This document shows, in pieces, positions 60,930 to 64,000 of a DNA stretch of 64,000 bases (the stretch's first letter is position 1; each line of letters starts with the position of its first letter). The translations under genes were made by a program, and so were the position numbers. The notes below the pieces were generated by a model. The model worked only from the letters and a program-made list of their open reading frames with translations. It was not told the DNA's origin and did not search any database. Source of the DNA: Isoetes taiwanensis (lineage: Eukaryota > Streptophyta > Lycopodiopsida > Isoetales > Isoetaceae); NCBI GenBank assembly GCA_021234155.1, contig JAJEKV010000002.1, positions 43,077,203 through 43,141,202 of the forward strand. The letters run 5' to 3'.

Positions 60930-61660
60930 TAAAATCAATGAAGTTCCTTTTAGTATTTGATTGATACAGGAGCCACTCACAATTTTATTTCACCAAGGCT
61001 TGTTAAGTTGTTTGGGTTGAATACTAACCAACAAGCCTTAAGAATGGTGAAAATGGCTGATGATAAGTGAAAAGCTACTAGTGAGTACGTGCATGCATTA
61101 AAATTGAAAGTGCAAGAAATGCCTACAATTGCAAATTTCCATGTGCTTCAGCTAGGCTCATATGATATGATTATATGCATGGAATGGCTTAGTGAGGTGC
61201 ATGCTATAGTAGATTGTCATGAAAGAGTTGTGAGACTAAAAGCTAAGGAACATCAAGAGCTATATACACTTGAAGGATTGAATAAGCAGTATTTTACTCT
61301 TAAGCCCATTAGTCGCAAGCAAATCAAGAGGTCAATTAGGAAGCATGAAACGTTGGGGTTGCTTGTACTCAAAGGGTCAGGAGAAATTAATCAAGTATAC
61401 ATGAATGATGTGCAGGACATTCTCGAGGAGTATCCGGAAGAGTTTCCGGAAGAGTTGACAGAGTTATCTCCTCGAAGATATGTTGATCATGCAATTGATT
61501 TGGTTCCAGGAGCTTCTCCTCCATCAAAAGCTCCATATAGATTTGCCTTGTCAGAGCTAGTGGAATTAAAAAGACAGTTAAAAGGACTTCTAGATCAAGG
61601 ATATATACAACCTAGTATTTTACCTTTTGGTGCTCCAGTATTATTTGTTAAGAAAGAAAG
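60930..61660 (+). pseudogene. Ty3/gypsy protease and N-terminal reverse transcriptase
   Basis: The aspartic protease active site reads LIDTGATHNFIS (DTG at 60,963-60,971), and the domain continues through the MIICMEWLSEV segment (61,160-61,200). A stop lies at ~61,068. RT follows in an open frame: YPEEFPEELTELSPRR, VDHAIDLVPG, APYRFALSELVELK and GYIQPSILPFGAPVLFVKK, ending where the LINE is inserted (61,661). The layout PR-RT is that of Ty3/gypsy pol. Confidence 0.85.
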
Positions 61661-62692
61661 AATGAATGATTTTTATCGTCCACTGAGACCAATCGGCCTA
61701 TGGGACCCAAAAGGAGCGCAACAAACTTATTACTGTCTGGGTTAAAAAAACCCCCGCCCCGAAGGGTTTTCGAGGGAAAAACCGTGGCAGTAATAAGAAT
61801 GTTGTCAAACTGTACAATTATACATCCTCATGAAATAAATGTATATATACATGTCAAGTGTGTGCCCGAGGACATAGCTGATCTTGCATGTCCATAACCT
61901 CCTGAAGGTATGATCCCAGCATCCGTACAGAAGCCGTGCTCAATGTCACATGTAGCGGCTGGCCATGCCTGACCAACTCAGCATAGCGTGTCCAGATTTG
62001 ATCATATGATGGGCAACTTTGAAAGGTATGAGATTCATCCTCAATGAGTCCCATTTGGCAGCATTGACAGTGCCTGTCCTGGCTCACCAATCCATCTGCC
62101 CGTCTCAATTCGAAGATGGTGTGCTCTGTGCGAATGGAGGCAATGAGTTTGCGCCTTTTCATGGGCAAGTGGGTACGCAGGCAGCATTGCGGGCCTCGTT
62201 CCACGGGATTTATGTAGCGCTGGTAGTGTGTTGTCTTGACCTGTTCAAGGGCACTAGCATCCCAAAGCTTGCTGAGGAAGCAAGCATCAAGATATTGCCT
62301 CAAGCTATGGTGATCTGCCTCTGTTTGCACATATATGCACCTGTGCTCCTACACATTCCATCTAGCCAACCATTGAGTTCTCTTTTCCCTCCAGTAGGCC
62401 TTGAGGTGCTGCGGCCCCATTGCCATGATATATACTAGGTTAGGGAGACGAGCATTGTCCATATTGACCACCTTCTGAAAATAGACAATGTGGCAATCAA
62501 GGGCTGCCCTCTGAAGAGGCAAGAATCCCCTCTCCTGCAGTAGAATTTGATATGGAACTGTGGACTTCACCCCTAGTGCTCTTACCAAAAAGACTTTCTG
62601 CACCTACTCCAAGTCATTCCCCATACTTCAACCCCGTATAAAAGGATAGGTTCCACTAAGACTTTGATCAGGTGTGACTGACTGTGACTGAC
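61661..62692 (-). mobile_element. 5'-truncated LINE inserted in the RT domain
   Basis: A ~1.03-kb minus-strand insert splits the gypsy RT within FVKK(K/D), flanked by imperfect target duplications TAAGAAAGAAAG (61,649) and TAAGAAAAAAGA (62,693). Its 3' end (left) shares CTGAGACCAAT-GGCCTATGGGACCC with the LINE at 19.24 kb. The frame 62,330-61,854 encodes the LINE C-terminus with a CQCC...DESHTFQSCP zinc-binding-like region. It represents the same LINE family but only its last kilobase, as expected from incomplete reverse transcription. Confidence 0.85.
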
Positions 62693-63074
62693 TAAGAAAA
62701 AAGATAGTTCTATGCATATGTGTGTTGATTATAGGCAATTAAATGATATCACAATTAAAAGTAAATATCCAATGCCTAGAAAAGATGATTTGTTTGATCA
62801 ACTTCAAGGAGCTACACTGTTTTCAAAGATAGATCTTAGATCTGGATATCGCCATATAAGAATCAAAGAGAGTGACATACCCAAAATAGCTTTTTCTACA
62901 AGATATGGACATTTTGAATTTGTGATTATGCCTTTTGGTTTAACAAATGCACCAGTTTTCAGTGTCTCATGAACGATCTTTTCCGTGAATACCTTGATAA
63001 GTTTGTTCTCGTGTTCTTTGATGATATACTTATTTACTCAAAGAATTTGGAAGAGCATAAAGAACATCTGAGAC
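62693..63074 (+). pseudogene. Ty3/gypsy reverse transcriptase, central part
   Basis: It resumes with [35 protein letters not shown] (catalytic Asp in KIDL), and [14 protein letters not shown]. It then shifts frame near 62,960 to the FFDDILIYS catalytic motif (FFDD at 63,014-63,025), followed by NLEEHKEHL. All of this is standard gypsy RT. The RNase H domain that should follow is absent. Confidence 0.85.
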
Positions 63075-63416
63075 GGACAAACAGAAAGAGTAAACAGGGT
63101 CCTTGAGGACATGTTGCGGATGTATAGTCAAGACAATCCAAAGAAATGGGAAGGTTTGTTACCCTTCGCAAAGTTTGCTTACAATAATTCAAAACAAGAA
63201 TCTATAGGGATGACACCTTTTGAAGCACTTTATGGACATGATTGTTATGCTCCAATAAATTGGTATGATCCTATGGTTAAATCTGAAATTTCTAGACAGA
63301 TGTTGGAAGAATATGCAGATAAGATGCAGCTTATAAGAAGCAGGCTAGCAAAAAGAAGAAAGAAAAAAAGAGAGAAGAAGAAATTGGAAAACAAGAAAGG
63401 AAAAACAATTGAATGA
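63075..63416 (+). pseudogene. Ty3/gypsy integrase C-terminal fragment
   Basis: It begins abruptly at GQTERVN (63,075-63,095), a block from the end of the integrase catalytic core, then LPFAKFAYNN, MTPFEALYG, a YAPINWYDP segment and a helical tail. The upstream RNase H, the zinc-binding HHCC region and most of the catalytic core are missing, so RT is joined to the integrase end by a large internal deletion. The last ~25 residues are Lys/Arg/Glu and run into the purine tract, so the true stop is probably lost. Confidence 0.8.
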
Positions 63417-63905
63417 TTCGAAGATGTCATATAAGGGTGGGAGAAAGAAGAAAAGGGGGAAGAGAAGAGAAAAAAATAAGAGAAGGGGGGAAGAGAAAGG
63501 AAAAGAAAGAGAAGTTGGAGCGAAGAAATAAGGGAATAGAAGGAAAGAAATTAGAATAGAAAAGAGAATAAATAAGAGAATGAGAGAAAGAGAAGGAAGA
63601 ATGAAGTAAAAAAGAATAAATAAGAGAAGGAAGGAAAGGGAATGGAAGGAAGAAATAAGGGAAGAGAAGGGAAGGAAATAAGGGATCAAAGGGAAAGAAT
63701 GAGGAAGAAATGGAAGAATGAGAAAGAATGAGGAAGGAAGCAATAAGGGAAGAGGGAAGGGAAGAATGGAAGCATGTAAGAAAGAATGAGGAAGGAAGCA
63801 ATAAGGGAAGAGGGAAGGGAAGAATGGAAGCATGTAAGAAAGAATGAGGAAGAAAAATAATGAATAACAAAGAAGAAGAGGAAGGAAAGAGAGAAAAAAA
63901 AATTG
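63333..63905. repeat. ~570-bp purine-rich (GA) tract with 58-bp tandem unit
   Basis: The plus strand is almost entirely A and G for ~570 bp, built from AGAA, GGAA and GAAAG blocks with few T and fewer C. Within it a 58-bp unit (AAGAATGAGGAAGGAAGCAA...) is repeated at 63,724-63,781 and 63,782-63,839. Long open frames on the minus strand (Phe/Leu/Ser/Pro) are composition artefacts. Such mirror-like purine tracts can adopt triplex DNA, a known property of the class. Confidence 0.9.
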
Positions 63906-64000
63906 AAATCTAGCCTAAACTATTCAATCCAAAAACCCATTTAATCTAAAAACCATGATGTACTGACCTTAAAAAGAGTGCTTGCAAGTCGATGAAGCTC

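Noticed and set aside
63245-63870. Long minus-strand Phe/Leu/Ser/Pro-rich frames looking like membrane proteins
   Set aside because: They are the complement of the purine tract; composition alone keeps them open and no domain is present.

Overview
The window is nuclear DNA of a land plant. The one gene that looks intact encodes a Dof-type zinc-finger transcription factor, a plant-specific family. Almost everything else is nested, decayed retroelement sequence, repeats or AT-rich spacer, as in a large transposon-rich plant genome such as a gymnosperm, a fern or a big-genome angiosperm. I cannot fix the species. There are no bacterial operons, rRNA genes or CRISPR arrays, and I saw no tRNA gene by eye.

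Layout. 1-2281: the 5' end of a minus-strand LTR retrotransposon (gag start, primer-binding site, 1.5-kb LTR) running off the left edge. 2.3-2.9 kb: a LINE reverse-transcriptase remnant. 3-6.1 kb: AT-rich spacer with a (AG)99 microsatellite. 6.1-9 kb: the Dof gene, with a leader that may be spliced and an upstream ORF overlapping the start codon. 9-13.1 kb: spacer with short tandem repeats, a MITE candidate and a minisatellite. 13,103-56,888: two tandem direct copies of a ~22-kb block. 56.9-64 kb: two Ty3/gypsy-type elements, one interrupted by an LTR of the other, a LINE inserted in the RT domain, and a long purine-only tract.

Each 22-kb copy holds, in order: a minus-strand transposase-like fragment; a ~198-bp tandem repeat; a TATA box and Kozak ATG heading a ~990-codon unrecognised coiled-coil reading frame; a polypurine tract, a ~244-bp LTR and a tRNA-iMet primer-binding site; a 4.7-4.9-kb minus-strand LINE; a second polypurine tract and LTR-like end; a plus-strand piece of the same LINE family; then spacer with hairpins and tandem repeats. 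The copies are nearly identical in AT-rich parts but differ heavily in GC-rich parts, where differences cluster at CAG/CTG sites. This looks more like consensus error, perhaps linked to CHG methylation, than evolution. Stops and frameshifts inside the block should therefore not be over-read, and the tandem arrangement itself needs an assembly check.

Only the Dof gene is a confident functional locus. The least explained item is the ~990-codon reading frame that ends at a polypurine tract and LTR.
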